Positions 1-13,500 of a DNA stretch of 64,000 bases are shown in pieces. Under the pieces are notes generated by a model. That model saw nothing but the letters and a program-made list of their open reading frames with translations, had not been told where the DNA came from and did no database searches. The stretch comes from Homalodisca vitripennis (lineage: Eukaryota > Arthropoda > Insecta > Hemiptera > Cicadellidae), in assembly GCF_021130785.1 (NCBI RefSeq), contig NC_060211.1, positions 124,569,001 through 124,633,000 of the forward strand, given 5' to 3'. Position 1 is the stretch's first letter; each line of letters opens with the position of its first letter. The position numbers and the translations under genes were made by a program.

Positions 1-2880
1 TCTTTTCGCAAAGATGGAGAATTGATATAGCGAAGTCATAAATCTCCACAGCTGATATCCGCGTGGGTGCATTTTACTGTTCTGGATAAAACGAATTTCT
101 GTTTGTTTTTTAAGAGGATGTAAAGCAGCCGACATTCATATAAAATTTGTTCGAGTTATAAAACTAAATAAACATTTACATTCACATATTTAGAGATTAA
201 TATAGTAATATATTAGATTTTCAAAACACTACTACACAAGTTTTCGATGTATACAATTAAAAATAATACAATACCTATTTAGAAATATTAGAAAGTGTTA
301 GGTTCTCCATCTGACTCTCTATTTGTCATAAAAGAGTTACATTAAAACTCACACTGCGCTGTATTTGAAATAGTCCTGCAGGCTGAGTCGGAAGAAATAG
401 CTAGATTTTGTACTGAAATATTTTCATTTCTTATGGTATTAACACTAAACCATTCGAGATACAAAATGAGGTTGAAAAAAGTTTAAGAAATTTAATAAGC
501 ATTCCAGAACACCTTTTATTTGTTATTTAGGTACATTTAACATTTTAAATGGCCACCATAGTGGATCGAGGTGGCGTACCATGATGGGCGCACAAACTTA
601 GTCGATATTTTTGGGCAGCTACATAGGATTTATATTATAAATGGAGAAAATCAGACTCTAAAGAAGAATTACACATTTATTCAAATTATAAAAGACATTC
701 CATCAATATGGTATTATAAAAAACGTAGTTTTTTCGTTGCTAACGGAATTTTTATCTTTTGTAGCCAGACATTTGTTAATTTATTTTTTTAATTACACAA
801 AGAATTATATCTTTACATTTTTATGATATTCCAATTGATATATAGCACTTTTAAAATTTAACCGTAACCCGGAATGAAATATGCCATTTTTAAGTGAAAC
901 GGAATTATTTTAGGGTCCTGAGGCTGGACAGCAAAAAAGACTTTATAAGATTCCTACATTAACAATAAAAACTGAGTTGCCTATTGGTGGCCTACTCGAA
1001 CAAACAAAAAATAGCACCAATTCCTTCTTTACAATCTATGATACCTAGCGGAAGGTTTATAAGATTTTATTAACTGTTTCTGTATTATGTAGGACTAGTG
1101 TAAAGCAGGTCTAAAGTCACCTAGCATATGTTTAGTTTGCATTTATGATGTAATAGAATAAAGCATTGTAAATAATTTTGAAGCGTGAATACGTATATCT
1201 AATGCAAAGTTCATTTCATTCTTCAAACAAACTTTATACAAAATCTTAACATGATTATACATAATAGTTTAACTTCATTGAAGAGCGTAGTTGTATCAAT
1301 TCATATCCAATCTCTTGTACACGTATAATATTCAGATTAGAATTTCATAGCAAGTACCTCTACATGTTTTCCGGGACCATTCCATTTTAAAGCGCCCATA
1401 GGCTTTCTACTGGGGGATCGCTTAATAACACGTAAACCTGATTGTTAAATTTTATTTATAGAAACCTAATCGAAACATTTGTACTAAATCACAGATATAG
1501 TAGCGGAGCCAGCTGGCAAGAACGTACTTTCATTTTACTTGGTTGGTATTGTCGATATTCCCTAAAAATACAATAGATTACTCTCGTTCATGACAAGGAA
1601 TACTCTCGGTTTTCTGGGGATTTGAAAATCATATCTCTGTTACAAAACGTAACCCTTATTGCTATTCATTGTTTCCTCCACATTTTTACTGATCTCCTTT
1701 CTCACCTGCTCCGTCACACAAGGAGAAGAGATTAGTAACAAATAAACGTGTGACCCAACAAAACTTGTGGATTACACAGATCCGGGATCTCTGTATGAAC
1801 ATCTTTCGTGCTTGAAAAATATATTTGACATTATCTGACGTTGTGCGCTTTCTTATCTATTGTTTCATTTTGTATCGATCCTTTTTCAAGTCCACCAGCA
1901 TTTCTTCCAAATACCCTTAACTGAAAAAGTATGTCCATGCCTTTCTTGATGTCCTGGTATTTTTAATTGCAAAGAACAAACTGTATAGATTAAGTTATTT
2001 ATTTAGTTAGTTTGATATGTTCTTATTGTTAATCAGTTGTTTTTATTAAGTATCTCTTGTCCGTATATCGTGTATCCATTACATTTTTGTGTTATAGAAA
2101 GGTGAAGTCAGCTATTTTGATATAGTTTGTAGTAAAATATTTATAAAAGCTTTATAAAATATTAACTAAAAGCAGTGCCTCTTCTTGAAAGTGATTTTGT
2201 ATGGAAAATTACTATAGTATTGAATAGTTAGTTACATACACATATTTTTTGTACCATATGTTGGTTATCGCGTAACTAATTAACAAATGTAATGCTTGTA
2301 ATGTATCAGAGGAACGCCGTATCGTGTTATTTAAATAATACATGTTTCCTTTAGAATTGTGAACTAATTTCTCAGATTACTTAGAGGGGGAGAAAGCTTT
2401 TGTATACATCAGAATAAATGTATAATAATAACAAACCACCATTTTGAACACGATACCTGATAATAAGTAAATGTGGCTAATTGGTCTTGGCATAACTTAT
2501 AATACTTTACTAATCAAATTCCATTTTGTAATTTTTAGCTGTCTATTTTTTATTTAAGAACAGCTTTTGCAATAATTTTAAATTTTGTACATAGTTTTTA
2601 ACATAAAAGTCTACAGTAATTGCATTAAAAATAATTATTTTGAATAAATTTATTTCCAAAATAGCGGCTAACCCTTTTAGTGCCGACTTCCTGTTTACCG
2701 ACCTTCTGAAACCTACGACTTTCTAGGCAACATACGGACAAATCATGAAAAATATAAACGTTTTATTTATTTAGAAATATTTTGTTATTTATAAACATAT
2801 GGTTTTACAACAAACCATGATTATACTATAAGATATGTTTAGATCTTGATTTTATTACAGTAACATGTACGAGACAGTAG
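1..2880. other. AT-rich non-coding DNA, nothing recognised
   Basis: Both strands carry frequent stops, and the only open frame (73 codons at 571-792) has no recognisable motif and AT-driven composition. I see no tRNA, splice-bounded exon or repeat family here. Confidence 0.5.
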
Positions 2881-2883
2881 CTT

Positions 2884-3186
2884 TTGGAACAAGAGTCTAG
2901 ACCAAATGTGGATGCACTAACAAAAGTTAAATGGAGACATCCTGCCAGAGGTACCGGAGGAGATATAAATCCCGACATTTATTTTGAAAAGTTTTCAATG
3001 ATAGAGAAAAAAACTGCTGTATTTTTAGTTCGACCAGCAGAAAGGCTGGTGGGAAGAGAGGAAAATCCACATTTATGTGTAGAAAATGCAAAAAGGGATT
3101 GTATCCTAAACACTTTGAAAAGAGTTTTTATCACTGCTAAGTTCTTTACTTACTTTGTAAATGTTATCCTTTACATTTTTTAGACT
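2884..3186 (+). pseudogene. Degenerate piggyBac-like transposase C-terminus
   Basis: A short frame runs to about 3050. After a frame change the sequence from about 3038 to 3175 reads as a basic, cysteine-containing tail with the order C-x2-C, then LYPKH, FEK and YH, followed by a stop. That order (zinc-binding cysteines, a hydrophobic-Pro-Lys step, then F-E and Y-H) resembles the C-terminal cysteine-rich domain of piggyBac/PGBD transposases. The preceding stretch with EKK fits the linker usually found before it. There is no catalytic domain, and the frame break argues for an old 3' fragment. It could instead be a chance zinc-finger-like pattern, because the match is short. No TTAA-flanked ends were found. 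Confidence 0.35.
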
Positions 3187-3189
3187 TTT

Positions 3190-6100
3190 CCGAGTATAGT
3201 AACGATGTTAATACCATGTTAATAAATAGATAAATAACCGTCAGTAAAGTGTGATCCCCTTGTCCTAAGTGTGGTCTGATACTTTCATTTTAACTTCTGA
3301 GGATTGCATTATAATATATGTATATATATCGTTATCATGAGTTACTTAATTTAATTTTAACTAAACGGTAGATAACCATTATTTCATGTTCAATTTGTAA
3401 CTCTTAGACTATGACTACTACAAACCATTGTCAATTATACGATCAAATATTTGCTATATTATTGTATTGTGGTTGAAATTGAATTAATTGTCTATGGGTT
3501 CAATAAAACACGTAACAATAATCCTCATTAATATGCTAATCTATATTTGTTGTTGGATTGTTTGATTTAAAATTAATAATACGGACATTAGTTTGACGCT
3601 AATATACGTAATTTTAGTAGTGATAATTATGCATCCTATCAAATAGTTTATATGGGAAAGCAAATATCGGTTTTATATATAAATGGAGTATATTGATAAT
3701 AATAATAACGAGAATTTCATTTAAAGAATCATGTGTCTGTGCTGTATGTGTGTATTTGTTTGCGTGCGCACTTTTCCATATACAATGAAAACTTGTCTTA
3801 ATAGAGTACAAACTGTACTGCAGAGCTTTCATTCAATATAACACTTTCATAAAGTTTTAACTTGTAGGCTACGTCTCTTTTCTCTCTTATTTTACTCTCG
3901 TATTTTACTGTATAGTTCAAAGAAGTAGTAGTGTTAAATTAATAAATAAGAGTATTACCAGAACTGTGCCAAAAGTGGCTAGGGAATAAGAACAATAAAA
4001 CATCAGTTAACATCGTTACATAGTTAAATATTGTTTAACATTAACAGATGGTTAAACATAGTTAAACATTGTTTGAAATTAACAGAAACTTACGTTGGTG
4101 AAAAGTGTCTACTTCTGCTCTGAGATCATTTCAGTGTCATAATATAGGTCTCCCGATGAAGAAACAATACATAGGCATATATACGTAGGTTTAAAAGCTT
4201 TTAAAACCCTTTCTCAGTTATGATTATTTTTTTATGTAAACAGGCCAACAGACAGACGTTCAAAGAACCAAAATAGAAAACAGTGTTATAAGAATATTGT
4301 TTTATTTGTTTTCACCTATTGACCCATATACCACAGTAATTTTTTCCCACTTTTATGAACACTCTGTGTAAATGTTATATAATTCACCAGTGACATAGTG
4401 TAACTTGTAACTGAAAACACAGTTTTAAATATTGAGAATTACCATTCAGTTAAAATCTTGTTTAAATCTCTCCGTGAATGCTGTTTAATATAATACGCTT
4501 TAATTAAACTTTTTAATGCAAACAAGCTAGGAGTTCAAGTTGTAATTTTACCCTTTTCCTGCTTCCTAACCATGTCAGTGAACAATCTGCTAAACTTTTA
4601 CACATTTTAGAAGTGCTTTCGTTGTTTATTATTCCTAATAAAACCAAATTTCCTTCTAACTGCCCAGCTGGAACGTTTATTACAGTTGTGTGCCGGCATT
4701 CCTTTGCAAACAGAAGAAAGGTTAATTTTATATGTGGCTGACATCTAAATTACCTAATGTGGAATGTGCATGATTAAATATAGAGGGTGGTTTATAAAGC
4801 ACGATGGCATGAAGAATCTTTAATCGTTGGTATGTTAATACACAACCGTTTAAAAATTTAAGAACTTCATAATATTGAAACCGTAGAAGATATAACAATT
4901 TTAATCATATAATGACGTTTATCAAAACTGTTATTTTGTTTCGTTACAATCAATTTATATTACGTTCCTTGTCATATTGTATTGATTCGACGATGTCTTA
5001 TGCTTCTCAAAATGTTTATTATTTAAATGTTACGAGAGTAAAAACAAATAGAAACCACACGTTTTTGTAATAAACTTGGAATTACATCACATATTGCCGT
5101 TTTGCATGACTTATCCAAACTTCGAAAGGTCGTCATTGAAATCTCAACAGAAAATGTGCAAGAGGAAGAGTTATTTAATTTGCTTAATACTTCAAACAAA
5201 TTCAACCAAGCTATAAACAAATGTTGGCTTTAAACCGTGTTTATTCTTTATAAAAATTACGGCAATTAATGTGATTATTAATCTTTCTGAAATTTCATAA
5301 TTTAGGAAAACCTCTATGAATTTCCCAGTGTGTTTAATGAGGTTGAATCAAAGGCGTAATATATTTTTTGTCCACGATAAGTGTCTTTTAATCTAATAGT
5401 AATTTGTTATAAATTTATTTATAAATAATTTGTAAATATACTATTTTACAAATAACTGTATACGTTTAAGTATTGTTATAAATTAGAGTACAGTATTTTA
5501 AAACTTTACAGTTAGTTTATTTGGTCTCAAAGTCTCAAAGACGCGGAAATTAAATGCAAAAGGTTAGTATAATAAATGATTAATGTGAGAGGATTTCGTT
5601 TCATGTTGTTACTCGATTAACCTGAAGTTTTCAAGACATAAACAAGACCTTGACTTCATAAAGATTGAATTGAAAGTTTTACACCCGAAGTTTGCTTTGC
5701 AAGATTGAATTTTGTTTCTTTTGTATTTGAGGAAATGTCTATGTTGTTTTTATTGTTAATTGAATTCTCCTACTTAAAAACATTTTCAAAATATTTCGTT
5801 TCTGGTTGAACAATATAAACTGAATAAAATAGTAAATATTCGACATCAGTTATCTAAAAATTTATTGCATACTTTTACCATCCTTTTAAACTCGTGTTCT
5901 TTAAAGTAATGCTGAAATATATCCAAGCAAGTTTGTCTTAATTTGATATATATTTATCAATGCAAAGTAGTATTCAGTAATTTTAATTGGTGTTATACTA
6001 ACAGTGCCGAGAGTTAGGACCTCTCATGCAACGTCAGTTTTGAAGTACATTATGTAAAAAAGTAATTTGTTCAATAAAATTGATATTATATTAGAAATTA

Positions 6101-6605
6101 ATTTTTAAAATCCACAATAACAGAGGTTTTTTTAGCTTTAATATATTCAGAGAAGTCTTTGTATTGTACAGTTTATGTTAATTACTCACCGTTTGTAACA
6201 CAGCAGCGAAGTTCCGTACTGGTCAGGAATTGCATTGTAAGTTGGACAGACCTTACTGATGAAAACATGTAATTACTAAGAATTGAGAAAATAAATTATC
6301 CAACTTAACTATGCTCCTTAAACCTAGGTTGTATAGATCACTTGTATAGTCGGGATTACCATTCATTTGTTACCTGCCAGATAAGGAAAGTAGTAGGAAC
6401 CTTAATAGTATGGACGATGGCATAGAAATAAAGAGTAGTTCATGTGTATCACTGATTTTAATGGGATGGGTGGTCAATATTTCCTTTAGATGTCCAGTGC
6501 CTTCTCTTAGTAACCTTCATTTTTTAATTTAGAATCATAGTTGTAGTTTCTCTGACAGCTGCTACAGATCCAATAGATGTGAAAAGCGTGTAATTAAGAC
6601 TACAA
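3190..6605. other. AT-rich non-coding DNA, nothing recognised
   Basis: Only short frames of up to 72 codons occur, none with a recognisable domain. No tandem repeat or transposon end is visible. Confidence 0.5.
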
Positions 6606-6611
6606 TTATTA

Positions 6612-7396
6612 ACTACTAGCAGTTACCCGCGGGTTCGCACAAAATTTTCTGTTGAAAAACTGGACAATATATGTATTCTTTATATCTGGACAAGATGTAT
6701 TCTTTTTCTATGACATAATAAACTAGAAATAATCGATAGTCACTCAAAGCTATTCCAATCTCCTGGTCCAATTTAGATTTATGTTTAAAGAACAGAGGTT
6801 TGGGATCCTGAAGTCGCAAAGTGAAACAGATTTTATAAGATTAGTATTTCCCTTCCACATTCCATGATAATTTATTGAAGTTCTTCGATGGCTTCAGTAA
6901 CAATAAGAGTTAGCCTTTTTATCCCAATGAAGAAACTGTATCGTACAACTAAAAAGTTGCTGCGGTCAATATGGTTCTGTTCTGGTCGTTTAAATTCACC
7001 CCCGGTGTTTTGGCATAATAAGTCGCCCGCCATTATCTTTTTATATTCATTAGCAATGTAAACAGATGTTTCAGGAAGTTTGTCGAATTCTAGCTGTCAA
7101 CAGCTGTTTAGTGCCAGTTTAATTTGAATTATGAAACGTTATTACGTTTGGTCCTCAGCATAAGGGTCGAATGTAAACAAACTAATTTTTCAACTCAAAT
7201 TCGAATTTATTTGGTGAAATGGATGTGTTATGGGTGGTAAAAAGCACTCTAAATGTTAATTCAGACCAAAAGCTATACCAGTTCCAAATTTCAGCACAAT
7301 CCGTAAAGCAGTTTCAGCGTGATTCGAGGACAAACCTCCAAACATCAAAATATCCAAACATTCAAACTTTCGCAATTATAATATTAGTGGGATAGT
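6612..7396 (+). mobile_element. Dispersed retroposon copy, ACTAGCTGTTRCCCGCGGCTTCG family, copy 1
   Basis: The segment opens with a diverged version of a GC-rich head (CTAGCAGTTACCCGCGGGTT) that recurs at about 48.9 and 62.86 kb in this window. Near its end it contains a stretch around 'aatccgtaaagcagtttcagcgtg' (7296-7323), then runs of 'caaac' and a tail near 'ataatattagtggga'. This head and tail style is typical of insect LINE 3' ends or SINEs, but I cannot name the clade. No coding capacity is preserved. Boundaries are approximate. Confidence 0.5.
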
Positions 7397-7399
7397 GTG

Positions 7400-10239
7400 T
7401 TTTAGAATATGAGGTTATGTTTTATTACGGTGATGATTAGTTTCATCAGAATATATAATAAGATAACATCGAAATTAATGTTACGGTCTTTGTGTTAACA
7501 AAATCATTCTAGTTCTCAGTGAATGTGATGACTTAGTTTTTCCACGCCATGGCCGTGGGTGAATATAAAAATTACTGTAAAATGTTATCTACTTGAACAT
7601 TGCTATACAATGAGAGATATTAAAAGTATAATATTACATGTAATATTTAACCGTTTATTTGATTGAGGGTTAGTACAAGACAAAAATAGGATGTCTTGAT
7701 AGTCGTTTGAGCTACAATTTTCAGTTTACTACGTACATAACCTATCTGCTATTAAATTTGACTCGTACTTCTTAGAAAATATTGGAAATAGAATACATGT
7801 AAAAATAGATACATAGTAAAAGATGGAAGGTTGGCAAGCATCTGAAATTTCAATCGGGGGACAATGACGGACTATGGAGGACAAAACGGGTTTGATACTG
7901 GCAACAATTACTGATTGCTTTGTGATGTGAAAAATTGTCTGCACCTTTTTAACAGATTTAAAACAAAATACTACCTATAAAAGTAAGGACTATGATGGGA
8001 TTTCCCAAAACTTCTTTTAAAAAGTTCTAAGATCCTTTTAGTATGAAACCAATATTATTTGTAATTTCCATTTATATAATCTATACATAATTGTATTTCT
8101 CCTTCTTCAAACGGCGTATAACAATTGATGTTTATAGCAGTTAAATTGTACAATAAATAGCAAATAGTAGTTAAATTGTAATATCGCTACAAAAAATCCA
8201 GTTCCAACTTAATTCATTTAGTTAGCCAGACTTTTCTTCAAACCAGTTTTTTTACCGAATACCGTACAGTTTTATATCAACAAAAGCATAAATTAAATTT
8301 CACTCAATTGATTACAAATAAATCTGAGTACATAGTACTAGGAACACAATTTGTCGTGCAACAGCATATGTTATTTTATTTTATTAATCTTAAATTCCAA
8401 ATGTTCATGCCCTAAAATGAAAAAGTAAAACAATTAGTTTTGCTTGTAAAAACATCTACAAATATATATTGTGTCTTTGAAATATTATTCCATCACAATA
8501 TATAAGACTTCAAACTTACCTCTTTTTATTTATATTTACTTGCAATTATAAAAGTGCTTAAATTTTTAAACATCTTTTTTAGTGTAAACTTTTACATTCT
8601 GATTAATTTTAGCATAAGTCTACAAAATTTTACCAAATGATAAATGGAGTTTTAATAAAAAAGAGTTTTGATTCACCTTTTTTAAATACTTTACATACTA
8701 CTTCACTTTGTTCCAATTGAAGTAGTGTTTTCTAAAGTAATGGTTTACTTCAGCCATGTTTATACTTGTTGGGCCTATTTTACCATTCGATGCCAAAAGT
8801 CTGAATAGAAATGTATGAAGATTACAGAAGAGAACTCTAATTTCACAACTGCGCCACCTCTTTTGTGTAATGTCTTATGTGTTTTAATAACAGGTATTGT
8901 TACTTTACAGTTTATTTAAACACATTTCAAGAAAATATAAACATTTGTGTTAGTAGGGGGTGGTAGCAAAGATGTTTTCACTCTCCAAGCTCATACCCAC
9001 TGGTCACTTGAAGTCACAATTTATCATTGAATGATTCGGAAACAACTTCTCGACGTTGGGAAAGTCTCCCAATTCCCATCAAGTTTCTCAGATATGCTTG
9101 GGATGGTAATTACAAAAATAAGGTTGCCTATGACGTCCCTGTCATACTGCGGAGAATGTTATCTAAGCATCAGGTAACAGCCTAAAATTTGGGGATTCAT
9201 TTAACTCACATTAGTAATTATAATATGTAATGTGATTTTATACTTCGTAGTTCTCTTTTCTACTGTTGGGAGCACATGGACTTTTCCAGCATCTGAGAAG
9301 TTGAACCGTTTTGATCTGTCAGTATAAGGCATGATTTTACAGTTACATTAAAATTTAAAAATAAGGACCACTTCAATGACTCATTACACATTAAAATTCA
9401 TGATTATTAAAACAACAATAACAGTGGCAACAATGTTGTTGTTCTTTATAAACAAAATTAATAGAAGAAGTAATCAATAACAAATTTTAATCTGCTGTGC
9501 AATTATTTGCTATCTGAAAAATACTATATAATACTTATTGAAAATGTATATTTATGTTTTTAATTTCATGCGAAGTCCATCACATTCCAAACCCATGAAA
9601 CCATGAAACCATAAAATGTCAATAACGAAATTGAAGCTACAAAATGTGTAAATAAGGTAGAAGCATGTCTACTGATTAAATTTTTATCGATACATCTTGC
9701 CACATAATGTTTCACATGTATACACACACACTCTTTAGACCAATGCAAATTATTGATTATAGTATATACTCGCATCTACAAAACAATCAGAGTTTGTCTT
9801 GTCAACAAATGTATTGCTACTAGTATCTGTAACTCCAGAAGAGAACAGAAACTGTCTCGGGTCTGTAGGGAATGATGAGTATTTCCTGTTTGTATTATAA
9901 TTCAGATACTACTGCATTTAATTACTAATGAAATGCTTCCTTACAGGAAAATCAGAATACACACTACTCATATCATAGTTTGTATACATATACTTTTAAT
10001 TCATAGTCATTCTTTATAAGATCAGTGCTAGCGGAAATGTTAGTAAGGATATGTATCAAATTTCCTTATACAAGATGTATTTTCAAATATATTAACTAAA
10101 CCAATTAAATTCTTTACGTAAATTTTATTTCTTACTTTGAAATCAATTTTCATCTATACATATTTAATTGTATTCTTGTAGATTCAAATTCAAAACCTTA
10201 TACAGGAATTTCTAATTTATGCTAGAGTAGAAAAAAAGG
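7400..10239. other. AT-rich non-coding DNA, nothing recognised
   Basis: Short frames only (71 codons or fewer). No motif, tandem repeat or transposon terminus is evident. Confidence 0.45.
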
Positions 10240-10560
10240 ATTTACGAAAAACTTTATTCTAAAAAATTATTATTTTTAGAAAAAAAAATTCGAGCAAAAA
10301 ATTATTTAAAGAAAATTTTTGGGACTTAGAAAAATTTCCGGAGGTTCATATCGGTTTGCTTCGGATGTGAAAAAAAGGTATAAAACGAAGTTTTAGAAGA
10401 AAGTTGTCGAATGATAAAATAAAATAGACCGTGTTACCTACATTTTAAAGTAGGAGTTTGATTTTTAAGATTTAAAATAAAAAAGTTACGGGACTTTGAA
10501 AATTTTCGATTTTGACACCAAAGGGAAGAGCTGTATACCTAACATAACTTTAGTCCTGTG
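10240..10560. other. Low-complexity A-rich segment of possible transposon origin
   Basis: The composition changes to long A-runs alternating with short GC-containing phrases such as 'tccggaggttc' and 'cggttTGCTTCGG'. This looks like the body of a non-autonomous transposon, but no termini or duplications could be identified. It is kept as an unassigned segment. Confidence 0.25.
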
Positions 10561-13500
10561 TTACCTTGTATGACTGATTATGGATTTAAATGAAGTTTAT
10601 TTCAACTAATTTTATTACACACCTCTTGTGTCTAAACAATAAATAAAGTATTATCAAAAAAGCAATCATGCCATCATAAACACTTCTCGTTATCCGTTCG
10701 TATTTGAATCACGTCTTGAAAGAAATTTATTTGCAGGACACTAGAAACTTGGTACATGGGTTTAGCTTGGTCCATGGATGAACTTTATTTATCATTGGGC
10801 TATAAAAGTTAAAAGGTATTCCATTCATGTGTCATTGCTATAGCTATTTTTACATTCTGTCGTGTCTTTCAATTCGTCAATATATTACTTACGAATTTGA
10901 CTATGGAGTATGGAGTCTACAAATTGCTTCTTCCAACTGAGTATAGTAAAATATGATTAAATAACATAATTTGTGTTCTGAAATTCGTTCTTATATTTAT
11001 TGTATTTAATACATAAGATTGATAAGATCTACGCAAAACAGGTGTATAAACAAGCAGAATAAGCACATCAATACTTGTGCAGTATGCGGAACGTAAAGGA
11101 ATTTTCCTAACCACATAACACTGTTCCAAGGGATTACACTTAGCATGTTCCCGTATTCGTTTTGATGCCAGTTGCCTTATAATATGAATTCTAGAATAAT
11201 GCAGGGCAATATACTGCATTACAGCGTCTAACAGTATTACACTATGTTTGCTTTATCCAGTAGTGCAATCTCCTTACTTATCTAATATACACGTTACATA
11301 AAAGCAAGCTGTGTTGAACTAAATTTTATAGCTTATATTCAGCAAATATTTTGAACAGAGAAATATAATAGCTATCCTGATATTAAACATTTAAACATTT
11401 CGATCATTTCCTATTTTACTGACAAAACATATAGCGTATGCGTAGTAGAATGCTAACACAGAAATATATAAAATTTATCGGTCAAATACACTATAATCAA
11501 AGGACTAGGCCCACAAATTTTATAATAAAGTTAGCCATTGCATTATTAAAAGTTGCAATACTACATTAAAATGTTTATTATATAATGATTTACAAAGCGT
11601 AGTTTCCCATGTACAGTTAAGAGTTTTAAAATTGGGGCAATTATTTTTGGTTTAATTATATTACTTATTGCAATGGTATCTCAACCTAGTCTTGTACCGA
11701 CACTTCAGGGAAGGAGTAAGCTACACCACGTGTCAAGTAGCAGGCTTCGCTGAGGTTGTATGCAAGCTTTCAAACCTATAGCTCATTTCATCCCAGAAAA
11801 ATGGGCAAACAGAATGACAGACAAACATAAAAAAATTGCATCCCTCCTGCAAGCAAAGAGAAACTGTGTCAGCTTACTAAGTCGTTGCCTTCAATGATGC
11901 TCAGCTACATTGTTGGTCATGCACCACATAGAACTCACTCTTGTCTACTGTATGTACAAAATCAGTTTAACACAAAATTCAATGTCAGCACATGAAATTG
12001 TTTCTTTTGTTAAATATATCTCGCTAAATAACATATACCAATTTTTGTTCATTAAATTAGGTTTCATAGCTGTGCTCAAATAACAAGAGTTCCGGTGACC
12101 TAGTGAGGGCTACATTACCGCAAGAGTGCGTTGTAAACCAATCTTGTCATCTAGTTCAAACATTGAGTTTCCACTCTGTTTATTTTTACTGTATGAAAAA
12201 AACCATGTATGTTGTAACTTGTTTAAATCTGAAATGATTGAATTTGGTTTGTTTACAAATTTATTTATTCCTATATTTACTCGTTGCTACAATGGTTACC
12301 ATTTTGACCAATGTAAAAATATTTAATAATGCTCAACCAAATTCCAAAGAGTTATAATTAGATGACATAACGTCATCTAATTCAGATTTTCTAATATATA
12401 GGTGAAGCTTTGTTAAAGGTTACAACCGCATACGTCAGATAGTTTTTGAGATATCGTGCAGACTGACAGAAATGACTTTTCTAGCTCCACGAGTGATAAG
12501 GCTTCGTTAAAGCTTAGGCAATATATGAAATTGATGACGATAACCATCCTTGAAATATTGTATATTTTATTTATTGATTTTGAGGACAAGTGGTTGAAAT
12601 AATATCGTTTTCTGTCCGTCTGTCCGCACATAGGTTCCTTTTTGTCAAAAGAAGAACGGTATTGATTTTCGGAGACAACGCTGACCTTTTTATACCAATA
12701 TTACAGCAATATTACAGTACAAATTTGAAAACAATACAGCTATTCTATACAAATATACAGTGTAATGATACGTCCTATAATCATGTTAGCCATTTATACT
12801 ATGATTTAATTACGAACTGATAATCGTATATACGCTACGATATGTCAATACATTCTTTGTTTAAAAATTGTTACAGACGATGGAAGGTTTGAGAAAATAA
12901 GATTTTTGACATTTGCCATCGTTATATGTTGGTAAACGTTATAAAGGTATATCAAAACTTTTCAAGGATTGGAATCTAAACTCTTTGTCAGGTGGAGGAG
13001 GTGTTAATAGATACAAATATAAAGAACAGAAAGAAGAAAAAAAGGGGAAGTAAAATGGTTATAAAACATATACAAAAGCTCCTTGTAGTACGGTCAAGGG
13101 GTTTTCAGTGTACATAATGTAAGTCTCGAGCACAAGTCTCGATTACGATAAATACAATCAAATATCACACCATCTCAGGCGAAAGAATACTAACAAGTAC
13201 TCAATACTAACAAGAAAATTGATGCCGGCTCTTTCTTCGGTTCCGCGTTGTGCTACCTTCAAGACATCGTTTTATAGCTTATGTAACATATAACGAATGC
13301 AATTGTCCGAAATTCAGTTGTCCTTTCATGTTAATAAAATTATGCAACAAAAATTGTGGGTTTTGCAATAGGTTTTTGATAGGTTAACTTTATAATAATA
13401 TAAAAATATCAATAATCTTATCTACTTTTGTAGCAGTATAGACATTTTTAAATATTATATAGCTTGAATAAAATCAGCTTTACAACATTATCAACTTTGC

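Noticed and set aside
10917..11219. 100-codon minus-strand open frame
   Set aside because: No recognisable motif, skewed AT composition and no splice or promoter context. Frames of this length are expected by chance in 64 kb.
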